A stretch of 64,000 bases of DNA from Isoetes taiwanensis (GCA_021234155.1 JAJEKV010000018.1:18248583-18312582); one strand, 5' to 3'; shown: positions 48,650 through 59,865, counted from the first letter of the stretch. A program made the numbers and translations. Notes: generated by a model not told the origin, from the letters alone.

Positions 48650-49214
48650 GCCCCGGCAGATAGCCGACTAGAAAATTTGGCGGGCTGGGGAAGAGGTTTG
48701 CTGATGTGAGTGACATCTTCATTGCTATGAATTTTTTTAATCCATCTGCACATCCTTTGAATGATTTGGATAGAGATAAGCATACCACAGAATGGTTGGA
48801 AAGTTTGCCTCCCAAGTTTGCTTCAAAGGTTGATCAAACATGATGTTTGAGTGAGAGAGAGGACTTTGTTGGGACAATCTACAGGGCTGTGAAGAATAAA
48901 GGTATGATGGTAGCTTGGTCTAATTCTTGAGATGAAAATGGAACTTGTGATAGTTGGTGGAATAGTTTTCCAGCCCTCATGAAGTTATGGCAATGTTGCA
49001 TGATCATTCCTGGAAGCACAGCAAGTTGTGAGAGGGGATTTTCTCGCCAAAACGCTATCAAGAGTGCTACAAGAGTTTGTATGAACCTAGAGACACTTGA
49101 TGCGCTTATGCTAGTGTCGTTCTGGATGCATCATTTGAGTCCATAGATTGGCAAGCATGTTTTAAGGATTGGTATGAAGCAAAAGATAGAAGAGCAATAC
49201 CGCTTGTTAATTAA
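48650..49214 (+). pseudogene. hAT transposase C-terminal fragment
   Basis: The plus strand encodes DIFIAMNFFNPSAHPLNDLD, then SWWNSFPALMKLWQC, IIPGSTASCERGFSRQNAIK and NLETLDALMLVSFWM, the hAT dimerisation region with the SxxxERxFS motif. Stops occur between the blocks (for example near 48842 and 49147). The frame ends at GTT AAT TAA, and that TAA lies in the target duplication of the next element. Confidence 0.75.
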
Positions 49215-49675
49215 CAAGGTTGCAAATTAAACGGGAGTGTTGCAGCACTCCCGTTTCAAAGATTCCCTTTAAAAAAACAGCATGCTCTTAAAATTGGCCT
49301 TTTTTGGACCCCCAATTTTGGCTCCTTGTTAAGTGACAAGTTTGTTTTGTGCAAAGAAACACTCTTGAAAATGGCAAAATGTATACATGAATACATAATC
49401 TCTGAAAGTGAGATATCAAGAACATCAAAATAGAGAAGAAAAAATAATAATTACTTCTTTAAATTTTTTCAGTACATCAATTTGGCACCCTCTAAATTTG
49501 GTGCGTATTGAACAACACGCTTCCCAGATGTTGCAACTGGATATCTGTCCTATTTCACATTTAGTTATTCCATTAAACATGTTTGACGTTCTATTGGCTG
49601 AATAAAGAACAAAAAAATAATCAAGCAAATAAATGAACACTAGGACACATAAAACAAAAAATGTAATAACAAAAG

Positions 49676-49850
49676 TGTATTCTACACTTTTGCTTTTCTA
49701 AAAAACAAACGTGTATTCCAGAATACACTTTGGATCTTCTGGGAAAGTAAAAATGTATTCCGTAATACACTTTTGTTTTCTGAGAAAGCGAATGTGTATT
49801 CTGGAATACGTCTTTGCTTTCTAAGAAATCAAACGCGTATTCCAAAACAA
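49676..49850. repeat. Left subterminal palindrome array
   Basis: About five units of ~43-45 bp, each with a gtgtattcYRgaatacac-type dyad followed by a ttttctgagaaag-like spacer. Units are diverged. Confidence 0.8.
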
Positions 49851-50421
49851 CATGTTGCGTGTGTTAAGGTTTAGAACGAGCTTACTTGTGCAATTCCATG
49901 GAAATTTCTTATCCTATTCTAGAATACAAATCAAAAGCCGTATTTTTGAATCATCTGCACCCCATACCTGTTAAAATTGTCATCCTGCATTCTGAAATCT
50001 TTGACGAATGGATGGAGATTTAATGTGAACTGAAGAATGGATTGAAGAATGGATGATGACTTGTTGTGGACCTGAGATATTCAAAAGTCTGTGTCATTGT
50101 TGATGTTATTTCCTTCTCTTTGTGCAAAAAAGGACATGGATGTAGAACTATATGCCAATGGTGATATATATTATGAAGAAAACATGGTATGTGCAACATT
50201 CATTAAAGACATGTGGTAGATCTGTACCTTGTATTAAGATGTAAACTGTAAAAAGACGGAAAGAAGAAAAGATGTTTTGATTTTGAAATCAGAACATACT
50301 GATATTTTGTCAAAGTTGTATTCCCTCCAGGCTTGTACATTGAGTTTTAAATTTTGCAAACTCATTTGCCACGGAATTGTTGCCAAAGCACCTTAAGAAG
50401 ACACAACTTAATGGGTTCGCA

Positions 50422-51346
50422 TCATTCTGCACCAAAACTTTGTTTTAAAGGCGTCACATAAACATTTCTCGCAAGATATTCATCTTCTTCAGAGCACTTG
50501 CTTGATTGTGGCTTTGTAGCAGAATTGGCCATAACAAATTGTTTCTTAGTCTCACCGTAGTAGTTCATGCTAATGCCCCAAAATAGCCACATGAAAACAA
50601 TGAAGCATGTAATCAAGAAAAAATTCAAAAACAATGATGCCTGTAATGATATCACATAAAAACAATGATGCTTGTGATCTTGATGCTCTGATTGGAGACC
50701 AGAGCAGCATAAAAACTCAAGTTTATGATATCCACAACTCTGTCTAGCAGTAGCCTCACATGTCATGTACCAAATAACATTGAAAGAAATATGCAGTAAC
50801 CTCAGAAACCAACAGAACCTGCATGCTGGACCAGCAAATGCAAATCAAGGAAATTTTAGAATAAAACAAGCACATTTGCTGTGTTTTGCAGTAAAAAAAC
50901 GGCTTTTTATGAAATAAACAATGCCATCTTTTGAACTGAAAATGTTCCACGTTTATCATATGCTGCTAATATTAGGACTTAATTCTTGCAAAAGGAACGG
51001 GCTAGAGCAGTAAAAAAGGGCTCGCCATTGGCAGTTTCTCCTCTGTTAGCTGCTTCATATTCAAGCATTCTTTGCAACACATAATTTTCAAGTATTGTAC
51101 ATAAAGCTCCTGCTTAGCTTCCATCCCTTGTGTCAAAATCGACATTGAGACATTGTGTAGAGTGTATAGAATGCTGCCAATGTAGTATGACAGTAAAAAT
51201 TGCTCATTATTAAGAAAACTTTGTACACTTCCAACATTCATTTTTACTTGGGCTTTAGCTTTCATCCCTCGTGTCAAAATCGGCAGTGAGGTATTGTAAT
51301 GTTTCACACCTGTTTGATGAACAAAATGGTGCTGCAAATTAAACAT
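50422..51346 (-). other. Internal, unrecognised DNA of the hAT element
   Basis: Two minus frames (50422-50766, with a hydrophobic stretch LFLNFFLITCFIVFMWLF, and 51002-51346) are not recognised. The second holds an internal ~135-bp duplication (plus 51105-51190 and 51240-51310; catcccttgtgtcaaaatcg and catccctcgtgtcaaaatcg). They may be captured host DNA, but no function can be given. Confidence 0.35.
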
Positions 51347-52004
51347 TAGTCTTGGCTTTGAACAAACAATTTTATCCTCCTTATCCAGCTGTTGAATGGA
51401 CCGACGTTGAATTTGTCTGTTTGTAGTGTGTGAATCACGGCATCATCTGTTTGGCGTGGTAGCGGTGGTAGCCAGATTCGAATAACCCAAGGCGCTGATG
51501 ATACTCAAAATATTCCTCAAAGCCTGCTGCAGTTACCTGTTGTGATTATGCACTGTATATTTAACTTGCAGCTATGTTTGTGGTACAGCCGAGCTTCCCA
51601 CCGAGTCAGAATTCCTTTTGTAAACAGCTGATGGAAAGTACAGGAACTATTTTTTTGGAAATTGTGATAAAGATAAGCACAGGTCATTCTTCTATGTATT
51701 CCTTGTGTCGGAATAAGTTAATGGAAATTGTGGTGATGAGCATAAGCCACAACCATCATCCCAACGGCCACGGGGATCTTGTGCCACCAGCAATCTTGTG
51801 TTGCTCCACAGCCAGCATAGCCAGCAGCCACAGCCACAGCCAGCATAGCCAGTAAACATGCCCTAAATCCAAGATATTGAACCTAATGCAAGCGACCAGT
51901 GCAACATACCAGAGCCGCCATCAGCAGCCAGAGTTTGAAAACCCCAATCTGGAGCCGAAATAGATCACCCACTAGCATCATCGCCTCTTTTGTGTAAACC
52001 AAAT

Positions 52005-52545
52005 CCTATTCTGGAATACAAAGTGTATTCCAGAATATATTTCCCTCTTCTCCCGGAGCCGTTATCCAGTATCCCTATCCAGTATCCCTCTATTTTATTT
52101 TCTTCTTTTAGACTTCTAAAATGTTCAAGAGATCCTGAACGCCAAGATACAATTGCCCAGAGCCAGATTTAGTTGCCCACAGAATACAAAAGTGTATTCC
52201 GGAATACACTTTTGTATTCCGGAATACAATCTTGTATTCCGGAATAGAGCACAATTTGTATTCCTAGTATCTTAATATCTCAAAAGTTGTGCAACTACAA
52301 ATTGTTGCTTGTTATTTTGCAAGGTCATTGCAAATCCGGAAAATTCGAAAAATTGCAAGATCACTGTTGAGTCTCAAAAACTTGTACAGCAAATATGTAT
52401 TCCGGAATACACTTCGAATTTCGAGCAAGACCAAAAGTGTATTCTGGAATACACTTTGACTTTCAAAAAAAGCAAAAGTGTATTCCGGAATACACTTCTG
52501 TTATTCTCGAATAGTAAAAGTGTATTCCGGAATACAATTTTGGTA
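52005..52545. repeat. Right subterminal palindrome array
   Basis: At least eight dyads of the form GTATTCCGGAATAC: a dense cluster at 52020-52240 with units as close as ~20 bp, then four at ~43-bp spacing (52398, 52437, 52480, 52520). Many are perfect palindromes, more than in the left array. Confidence 0.85.
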
Positions 52546-53154
52546 CTTTAAAATATTATATCATTAAAAAATGTCTCATTGTAACCTAAAAGTACGTTTT
52601 CTGGAAAACGATCCAAGCTAACAAAATGTTGTGTAGGACGTACTCTTAAATTAGGGGTTTTCTCTAATAACACACTTCAGGTAGATTCTAACTGTTAGGA
52701 AAAGTGTCACTTTGACATAGTCAATTTTATCTTTGCACAAAAAAATGAGTGATTTTGGGGGGGTCAAAATTCATTTTTATGCCAAAAATAAAAATTTTAT
52801 CCCGTTTTACCCCCTTTTTTGTAAAAAAAAGGGGAATCTTTGAGGAATATTCCTTTTGCTCTCGTTTCGATGATTTGCTCCCGTTTAATACGCAATCTTG
52901 TTAATTGATCAATTTGTATTTCTAAAACTTATTCATGTATATTTTTTTGGTATGTATTTATAGCGCGTGCATTTTCTACGCATTTTTTTGTATGTCATTT
53001 TGAATTCTTGTCTGACATATGAAAGGTTGAAATTTACAAAGTTTCTGTCATGCGAAAAGGCATAAAATATTTTCCCTATCCTTCGAAAACCGTCAAATTT
53101 ACACAGCTCTTGTTGCTGCCGGATTTTTCACGGACGACCAAAATTGCCCACACA

Positions 53155-53286
53155 CACTGATCCGGCGTAATTAATCCACAACGGACTTCTGAACAGAAAC
53201 TAGGATCCGACTACGTGCTACACTGATCCGGCGTAATTAATCCACAACGGACTTCTGAACAGACACTAGGATCCGACTACGTGCTA
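53155..53286. repeat. 66-bp tandem duplication
   Basis: Two adjacent 66-bp units (53155-53220, 53221-53286) differ at one base. They begin cactgatccggcgtaa and end gatccgactacgtgcta. Confidence 0.95.
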
Positions 53287-53645
53287 CACTGAATTTGTTG
53301 AACCACTCCTTAAACCCAGGTCCTCGCAGGTTATCAGGATCTGACCACTGTCTGCCGTTGGATCGAAGAGTGGTTATAACACAGAACCTCTCGAATATTT
53401 TTTTAATAGAATATTCTAGTGATTATTAAAATAACCTCTCGAATATTCTCTCTTAACGAATATTCTACTGGCAGTCTGACATATCAGAAAAGACGCAGCA
53501 GCATTTGGGCACTCTGCAATCCGGCGGACAAAATTGGGGCTTCTTCTGCAGCAAAACCCATCTATCCGATCGATTCAATAATGCCACAACCTGTGCTAAG
53601 TCCGATGCCACAGACTAATCATCGGTGGCGCTATTGAATTTGTTA

Positions 53646-54074
53646 AAGGGTGATCAGGCTTCTATCATCGGTGGCGCTATTGAATTTGTTCAAGAGCTTG
53701 AATAGCTTCTTCAGTGTTTGCAAGCTCAAAAAAGACGCAGAATGTACGCTGAAGCTTTCAGTCCAAAACAAACGGCAAATAATCCTGTTTCTTCAGCGGT
53801 TTCGTCAAGCATTTCTTCAGCAGTTTGTGCAGAAGCCAAATACATAACAGACAATTGTTTAGACATGAAGGAATGCGTAGCAGAAATCAAGTCTAAAAAC
53901 GCAGATGTGGAGGTGAAAATGATCGGATCCGAAGCGTTGGTAAAAATATTATTTCAGAAAAGACCGGGTCAGCTTCTAAAAGCCATAGCCGCGCTTGAAA
54001 GCCTCTATCTTTCTGTGCTCCACACAAACGTCACCACCATAGAACAGACTGTGCTAACATTAGGGATTTTTTGA
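53646..54074 (+). pseudogene. SMF/FAMA-type stomatal bHLH, C-terminal part
   Basis: The frame begins KGDQASIIGGAIEFVQELE, the second half of the bHLH of group Ia (SPCH/MUTE/FAMA) factors, then stop TAG at 53703 in place of CAG, LLQCLQAQKRRR, a linker, and the C-terminal ACT-like SMF domain DVEVKMIGSEALVKILFQKR, PGQLLKAIAALESLYLSVLH and TNVTTIEQTVL. In FAMA this continues as YSFNVK; here it is cut at TVL by a foldback element starting at 54058. The basic DNA-binding region is missing, and atcatcggtggcgctattga occurs twice (near 53619 and 53664), another sign of decay. Intact family members act as nuclear regulators of stomatal lineage steps. Confidence 0.8.
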
Positions 54075-54607
54075 GATCATAAAAGGGCCTTCTAAGAACT
54101 GCTGACTAAGCTATATGAACTACCAATCAGAAAACAGAACTGGTAATCCAGTCAGCAAAACAGTTATAACTAACTCACTGGATCACATTTTCTAGCATAA
54201 GTATTGATAGAAAAGTCCAAATGAGCTCTCGTTTAGTGCAATAGATAGATCTCGTTGAGATCTTTTCAACCTTAGATGCTTTGCACATATTTTAACCACT
54301 TATGATTGCCAAAACTTCAAAAAATATGGTTTTTACCATTTTTTACTATCCTATGGGGCTAAAAGATATGCAAACCACCCGAGATTGGAAAGATCTCAAT
54401 GAGATCTATCTATTGCACTAAACGAGAGCTCATTTGGACTTTTCTATCAATAGTTATGCTAAAAAATGTGATCCAATGAGTTAGTTATAACAGTTTTGCT
54501 GACTGGACCCGTCAGGCTCTGATTTCTGATTGGTAGTTCATTTATCTTCATTTGGCTTAGTTGGCATGTTTTGAAGGCCCTTTTTTAATCTCAAAAAAAC
54601 CCTAATG
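54058..54607. mobile_element. Foldback/MITE element (550 bp) with ~220-bp inverted arms
   Basis: Left end CATTAGGGATTTTTTGAG; right end reverse-complemented CATTAGGGTTTTTTTGAG. Arms (54058-54285 and 54375-54607) pair over most of their length, for example ctcgtttagtgcaatagat with atctattgcactaaacgag. The central ~90 bp forms the loop. No target duplication was identified. Its left end lies in the bHLH pseudogene. Confidence 0.8.
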
Positions 54608-54649
54608 GTCCGATGCCACAGCTATGGAGAAACTTGCTCGGATCTGTGT

Positions 54650-54762
54650 TTAAGGGAGGTCAACCCTCCCCTTTCGGGGATCATGGGAAATAACCCTCTC
54701 GGCCTGCCGGCCTCGAGGGTTATTTCCTATCATCCCCTCAAGGGGAGGGTTAACCTCCTCAA
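54650..54762. repeat. Long GC-rich hairpin
   Basis: Arms 54650-54704 and 54709-54762 are complementary with a tgcc loop (gaaataaccctc...ggcc against ggcc...gagggttatttc; ccctccccttt against aaggggagggt). The stem is about 54 bp with some mismatches. Confidence 0.85.
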
Positions 54763-54942
54763 AACCACTCCAGCATAATCCGGAAGCCATAAATTCCTTC
54801 ATTCAACCTATAAGTGTTGTCGAAATGCAAACAAAAATATCATTCAAGGTATGTAGAAATGCAAACAAAAATATCATTCAAGATATCGATTCTAGTGTTT
54901 TGCATTCTTTGTTCTCTTCAAAAGTTTAGCAGTTACTTGTCA

Positions 54943-55560
54943 ATGGAGTTTCAGAATTCAAGCATGAATGTCAGCAGTCTTGCAGAATTAATAGAAAAGA
55001 CTAGCACTTCTGAAGCTGCAATTGCTCTATGTGTAGAAATAGATTACTTGCCAGGGAGGAGAGAGTGTGAGAGATGCAATAAGACTATGAAATTGCGAGG
55101 AAATCTAAAGGGTTCAAGAGATGGAATCAAGTGGAAATGTAGAGGTAAGCGTTGCAGTTTCACATGTTCTATTCGTAGAGGTACTTGATTCTTTGGAAGC
55201 AAATTGACATTCCCACAGATGTTGAGGTTGATGTATTGTTGGAGTGTGAAGATACCCCAAGACTTGGCAATAAGCAAGTGTGGCATCTGTACATATCTAC
55301 ATATCAGGCAATGGTTAACTGGTATAACTATTGTCGCGATATTTGTGCCATTGCAATTCAGAAGAATAGTGAAGTGATTGGCAGGCCTGGAAAGATCGTA
55401 GAAATAGATGAGAGCAAGTTTGGTAAGCGAAAATATAATAGGGGTAGAAGAGTTGAGGGTCAGTGGGTGAGCACAGATCTAGCAATATGTTCATGGTGCT
55501 AGTTGAAGATCGGACAGCCAATACATTAGTTTCTATCATTTACAATGTACAATAAGGAGG
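54943..55560 (+). pseudogene. Merlin/IS1016-type (ISXO2-like) transposase, decayed
   Basis: From ATG 54943: a zinc-ribbon-like part CERCNKTMKLRGN and WKCRGKRCSFTCSIRRGT, then in the next frame FFGSKL, and after another shift IGRPGKIVEIDESKFGKRKY, NRGRRVEGQWV (first catalytic Asp) and, in a third frame, VLVEDRTANTLVSII (second Asp). This is the order of Merlin/IS1016 transposases. The final acidic residue was not found, and frames break at least twice. A 32-bp tandem duplication (gaaatgcaaacaaaaatatc) lies just upstream at 54824-54885. Confidence 0.75.
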
Positions 55561-56070
55561 CCTTGAATGCTGCTCCTGAAAATGAACAAGATCCCATTTT
55601 GTGATGGAAATAAGATTCAAATGATATGGCATGGATGTTTTTTCATCAAAAATAAAAAACATTGTTGTTTTCGGTTCTCTGTTATCTGCTGTGGTTGGAC
55701 TGTTACAGTCTGTGAACAATTTTCGGCCGTTCAAAAAACGTTTTGCGGCACCTAAAACGTCTGCAACAAAAAAAAAATGCCAGCTGACGTATTATTTTAC
55801 CTATATACGGGATCGCAAGGGGGGGGAGGGTCTCCCCCACAGTAAAGCAGGGGAGCCTGCTTATCGTATCACGAGGACTTAGCTCAGTCTTTTATATGTG
55901 TTTGAAGATATTAAATGCATATAGGCTACAGTTAGATTGTGTTAATGTGTTTAATTGGCTTTGGCGTTTTAAATGGTGCGCCAAGGGCAAGGGGATCAAT
56001 GGTTTTATGTAGGCCCGAGGGAAACCTTCCTATTTTATTGGAAACCCTTATGACACCCTTCTGGCTCTCA
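55561..56070. other. No gene recognised
   Basis: A G-rich then C-rich hairpin-prone stretch (gggggggggagggtctccccc, about 55818-55840) stands out. The frame at 55631-55882 is unrecognised. Confidence 0.35.
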
Positions 56071-56079
56071 TTAAAACCC

Positions 56080-56830
56080 CAGGAAGCGTCTCATACTGTG
56101 GCCATGGGCCCGTAACAGGTCAAGGCCTGCTGGAAGGAGAGGCGAGCACATTGGTTTTTCAGATGGGACGTACAAGAGCATAGTTGCATCCAAGTTCAAA
56201 CTGAAGAGGACCATCATCAGCTGAAGGCAATACCTAGATGCTTGCTTCCTTAGCAAGCTTTGGGATACTGGTGCCCTTGAACATGTTAAGACAGCGCACT
56301 ATAAGGTCCAGATCAACCCCAAACTTGCACGTGGTCCCCAACGCTACCTCCATATATATTTGCCACTGAAAAAGCACAGTTTGATAGCTTCTATTCGTAC
56401 AGGTGCACATCGCTTGCGAATTGAGACAGGTAGATGGGCTCGGGAGGCACGGGAGGATAGATTATGTCTGTGTTGCCAACAGGGTGCTATTGAAGATGAA
56501 AGCCACACTCTGTAGCATTATCCGACATTCAGTCACATTCGTGCCAGTGGATACAATGTCAGTGGGCTTGCTAGGATCTTATCTCCGGGACATCATGGAT
56601 GCTCGCACCCAGTTATGTCCTCAGGCGATGCACTGAGCTACATCATAATGTCCCATTGTCATATATCATTGTACAGTCTCTCAACATACCTATTACTGCC
56701 AAGGTTTTTCCCTCGAAAACCCTTCGGGGTAGGTATTTTAATCCTAGTAGTAATACGCTTGCTGTATTCCTTGTTTGGGTCCCATAGGTCAATTGGTCTC
56801 TGTAGACAATAAAATCAATTCAATTCAATT
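56080..56830 (+). mobile_element. LINE 3' end with (CAATT)n tail
   Basis: Frames encode the end of ORF2: IRTGAHRLRIETGRWAREAR, then EDRLCLCCQQGAIEDESHTL, the Cys/His region typical of LINE C-termini, followed by an (F/Y)PTFSHIRASGYN-like end. The 3' UTR matches the tail at 13198-13362 and ends in (aattc)n at 56811-56829. 5'-truncated. Confidence 0.75.
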
Positions 56831-57257
56831 AAAACCCCAGGAAGGGTTTTACATATTCTTCGTAGAAAGCCTCCCGAATTCCTTGCTTTGGAAAATAGAA
56901 AGGGTGTTGAAATAGGAAGTTTTCCACTAGAAATAGGAAAAGTTTCCACACTATTATTTTATATTAAAAAAAATATTCACATATGTCAATCTTTCATGAT
57001 TACTAAGACTAAGACAGATGTCTTCTATTCAAAGGGATTCACAAAATGGCACATGAAGGACCTTTCTCTCTCATAGCAATTAATAAATTGAAAGTTCAAT
57101 CAAACTGCTTTCCAAACAATGATTAACCAAGATGTTAATGAGAATGGTCAAAGTCTTACGATACCATAGATGCAGTAGCATTCTTGCTTGGCTTTAAGTT
57201 CCAATGGCCAACAAAGCTGTTATAGAACGTATCAATTATCTATTGCACTGACTGTGC

Positions 57258-57900
57258 ATGAACAATCTCCCATTTGGAAGCAAAGATTTTATTGGCTCTG
57301 GAGGGGGAAGAACTGCTCATGTTGTCAAAGGAGGGAGAAGAATTGCATCCTACAATGCATCCATAAAGTTATCACTGTGGCAAAGATTTCATGTATTGAG
57401 ATTAAAAGAACCAATATGCAATGCAGAGAAACTTGAATTAATGCGATTTGTCAATTACATAAGAAATGATTCGAAGAAGTCTACAGTTTCACTAGATATG
57501 TTTGATATAACCACCGACATAGCAGAAGCGATTGATTTTTTGTATCCTTCTGACCTCCTTCGGGATCCAACAACATGCAAGAAACACAACTTCTTATCAC
57601 CAATCAATAAGAGTGTTTACAAGTTCAATGATTACATTCTTAAGAGAGTTCCTAATAACGACAAGGTGGAACAAGGTGGAATCATACACAACCATCCATA
57701 TGCAACATCAGATTTTCTTAATAATTTCACACATTCCAGGATGTCCAACCATGAACTCAAGCTTAAGGTAATGGCTATATGTCATATTATAAAACGACTA
57801 GATAGGGAAAAAGGGCTTGTGAAAAATGTCTTGTGAAAAATGCGAGGGTTATGGTTATATCAATGCACGAAAAGTTTGTAATGGTGAAGGCATTAGATGA
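57258..57900 (+). pseudogene. Helitron-type PIF1 helicase fragment
   Basis: Reads NNLPFGSKDFIGSGGGRTAH, VVKGGRRIASYNASIKLSLW, QRFHVLRLKEPICNAEKLEL, then DFLYPSDLLRDPTTCKKHNF, LSPINKSVYKFNDYIL and later HELKLKVMAICHIIKRLDRE. The order follows the PIF1 helicase of plant Helitron Rep/Hel proteins (PFGGK...VLP; SSLW; RLTENMR; ILTPKN..V..IN; PP..L.LKVG). Key residues of the Gly-Gly-Asp-Phe-Arg-Gln motif are altered, so it is inactive. No Helitron ends were located. Confidence 0.65.
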
Positions 57901-59200
57901 AGCATTTCAAGATGATGCATGCACATACCCGATCTGATTTCTTTTATCAATCGGAAAACCAACCCTGGACCATTGACAGGCGACAATTACTCCTTCGACT
58001 ATCTTACTCGACCACCTTCAATAGTTGCTAGGGACTGACATTACATCGTGTCGCCATCAACTTGCATACCGAAGTACTCGCATACGGCCAGTTGTACATG
58101 ATGCTTACTCACATGCGGAGGAGACAGGTTGAGCTCATTCTTCTCTTGCTAGAGAACACGATAAGATCCACTAGGAGTATCATCTACAAAGAACTGCTCT
58201 TATGATACGGTGCATTTTCCTTAGATGCTCTCTCGTTCAGGTCATGCAAGGAGTCCAGTTTTTTAGACAACACAGAAGAAGTCAATAAGATATCCCCTCT
58301 CCATCATTTATATCCTTCATACATGTCACACTTTTATCCAACGAGGAATCATATTGTCGTCGAGCAATAAATTTCTTGAATAGTAATAGACAGTTGCTTT
58401 GACATGTTTGAACTCATATAAAATCCTCTTGTAGCTTGCCGCAATGTTCAAGGACATCTTTCAGACCACATACTAGTTAAGCGTGTTAGAGAATTAGAGC
58501 TCCAACTGAACCTTAAAAGATTCTATAAAAAAATCATCTCTCTAACGAGATCAAATTTATCTAGATTGTAGTTGACAGACACAAGTTATGGTTTTTTGAA
58601 TAAGAAAGTACATTAGCATATGAAACTTATCTCGTTATATTTGGAAAGTGTTTGGGAAACTGTTTGCCCGGTTTTATTGTTTGCCCGGGTTTATTGCTTT
58701 GCCAATATGGAATAGATGCATTAGAAAAAAAAACAAAGCAATATCGTCCTTAAGAGAAAGCATAAAAATGACTACAAACCATTCCAAACCCCAATCAAGT
58801 TTGACAATTCTCACAAATGCCATTTTCTTAACATATATAAATCTCAACGGCACGATTCTTTCGGCATATTCGAAGCTGATGCTTGCCTCTAAAGTGGCCA
58901 CGTATTTCCGGAAGGAAAAAAATAGGGAAAGAAAAAAACCAGAGAAAATGAAATCGAAAGAAAAAGGGGCGGCCCTGTTCTGCCCTGTTCCGGTGGGCAG
59001 GTGGATTTGCCGCAGACAGAATCCGATAGTCGTCCATAGTAGGTTGTTCTAGCTCATTTATCTTCATATCTCCATTCTGTCTTAGGGTTGAGAGGATTTG
59101 CGGCATATAAATCAGAGAAACGGACTGTTGGCGGCTTATTCTATCTTCACAGGCAGCTTCAGGTTGCCTTCTCACGAATCTCCTTTTCTTTCTACGAATC
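57901..59200. other. No gene recognised
   Basis: AT-rich DNA with short frames. 58890-59200 becomes richer in G and C and purine-rich (gaaggaaaaaaatagggaaag), which could be a promoter or 5' leader, but no coding start is supported. Confidence 0.35.
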
Positions 59201-59227
59201 TCTTTGGTTGCATTCAATTTTCTATCT

Positions 59228-59590
59228 CAGGCTTTGATTGCGTTTGATTTGCAGATTAAGATTGCGTTTGATTTGCAGATTAAGATTCCTTTTGCCATTG
59301 CTTCTGTAGGCCTGCAGATAAAGACTTCTCAAGCGAAAAATTTGCAGATTCAGATTCCTTTTGCCATTGCTTCTGTAGGCCTGCAGATTAAGACTTCTCA
59401 TCCTTCCAGTCAATCATGGGCTCTTATCCTAGAACATTTTTTCCTCTTTGCACAGGCCAGGTTGCAGCTGCTTCATGCTCTGCAGATTTAACAGATTTTC
59501 TACACTAAAGTTTCTGGAGCAAACCAGCATTTTTTTGAATTATGGGCTCTTATCCTAGAACGTTTTTTTATACTTGCACAGGGCGGCTTG
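59228..59590. repeat. Minisatellite and local duplications
   Basis: A ~27-bp unit (gcgtttgatttgcagattaa) occurs twice at 59237-59290. A ~70-bp unit (attccttttgccattgcttc then tgtaggcctgcagat) occurs at 59284-59340 and 59352-59402. atgggctcttatcctagaac occurs at 59418 and 59542. Confidence 0.75.
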
Positions 59591-59704
59591 CCTGATTGAT
59601 TTATACTAACTAATCCTATTCCTTCGCCGAATATATGGAGTGCAAAATGTCTAATGTTACTTATCTCTTTCATTTTTTCAGCTTGAAGTGCATTCGATTA
59701 TGAA

Positions 59705-59865
59705 AAAGAATGTCCAGGTAATTTTTGTTAACCCTTATCCTTCTTGATAGGAGCTTGACTGATTTTTAACAGGGGCAAATCTTGGCGACGAGAAAACGTC
59801 CAGGTAATCTTTTCTTACAAACTTATCCTTCACGATAAGGCTTGATAGATTTTTAAGAGGGGAAG
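59705..59865 (+). repeat. Duplicated splice-site-like module
   Basis: gtccaggtaat, then cttatcctt, gataagg/gatagg, ctga or atagatttttaa and agggg occur twice (59708-59775 and 59801-59864). Each copy has a CCAG/GTAA donor-like and the first a TTTTTAACAG/GGG acceptor-like sequence, enclosing a possible 31-nt exon (59770-59800). No protein is recognised. Confidence 0.4.

Larger units (their letters stand above)
49207..52908. mobile_element. Non-autonomous hAT element (3.69 kb) with palindrome arrays
   Basis: Element body 49215-52900. Left end CAAGGTTGCAAATTAAACGG; right end, reverse-complemented, CAAGATTGCGTATTAAACGG. Beyond this the ends share further imperfect inverted similarity (gggag, attccc, tgtgcaaag). 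Flanks are TTAATTAA (49207-49214) and TTAATTGA (52901-52908), an 8-bp duplication with one change. A hairpin ACGGGAGTG/CACTCCCGT lies at 49239-49254. There is no transposase inside. Subterminal arrays of a GTGTATTCCGGAATACAC dyad lie at 49676-49850 and 52005-52545. Confidence 0.8.

Noticed and set aside
52005-52545. CRISPR-like array of palindromic repeats
   Set aside because: Spacers are themselves repetitive, units vary, no cas genes exist, and the array lies inside a hAT element of a eukaryotic genome.
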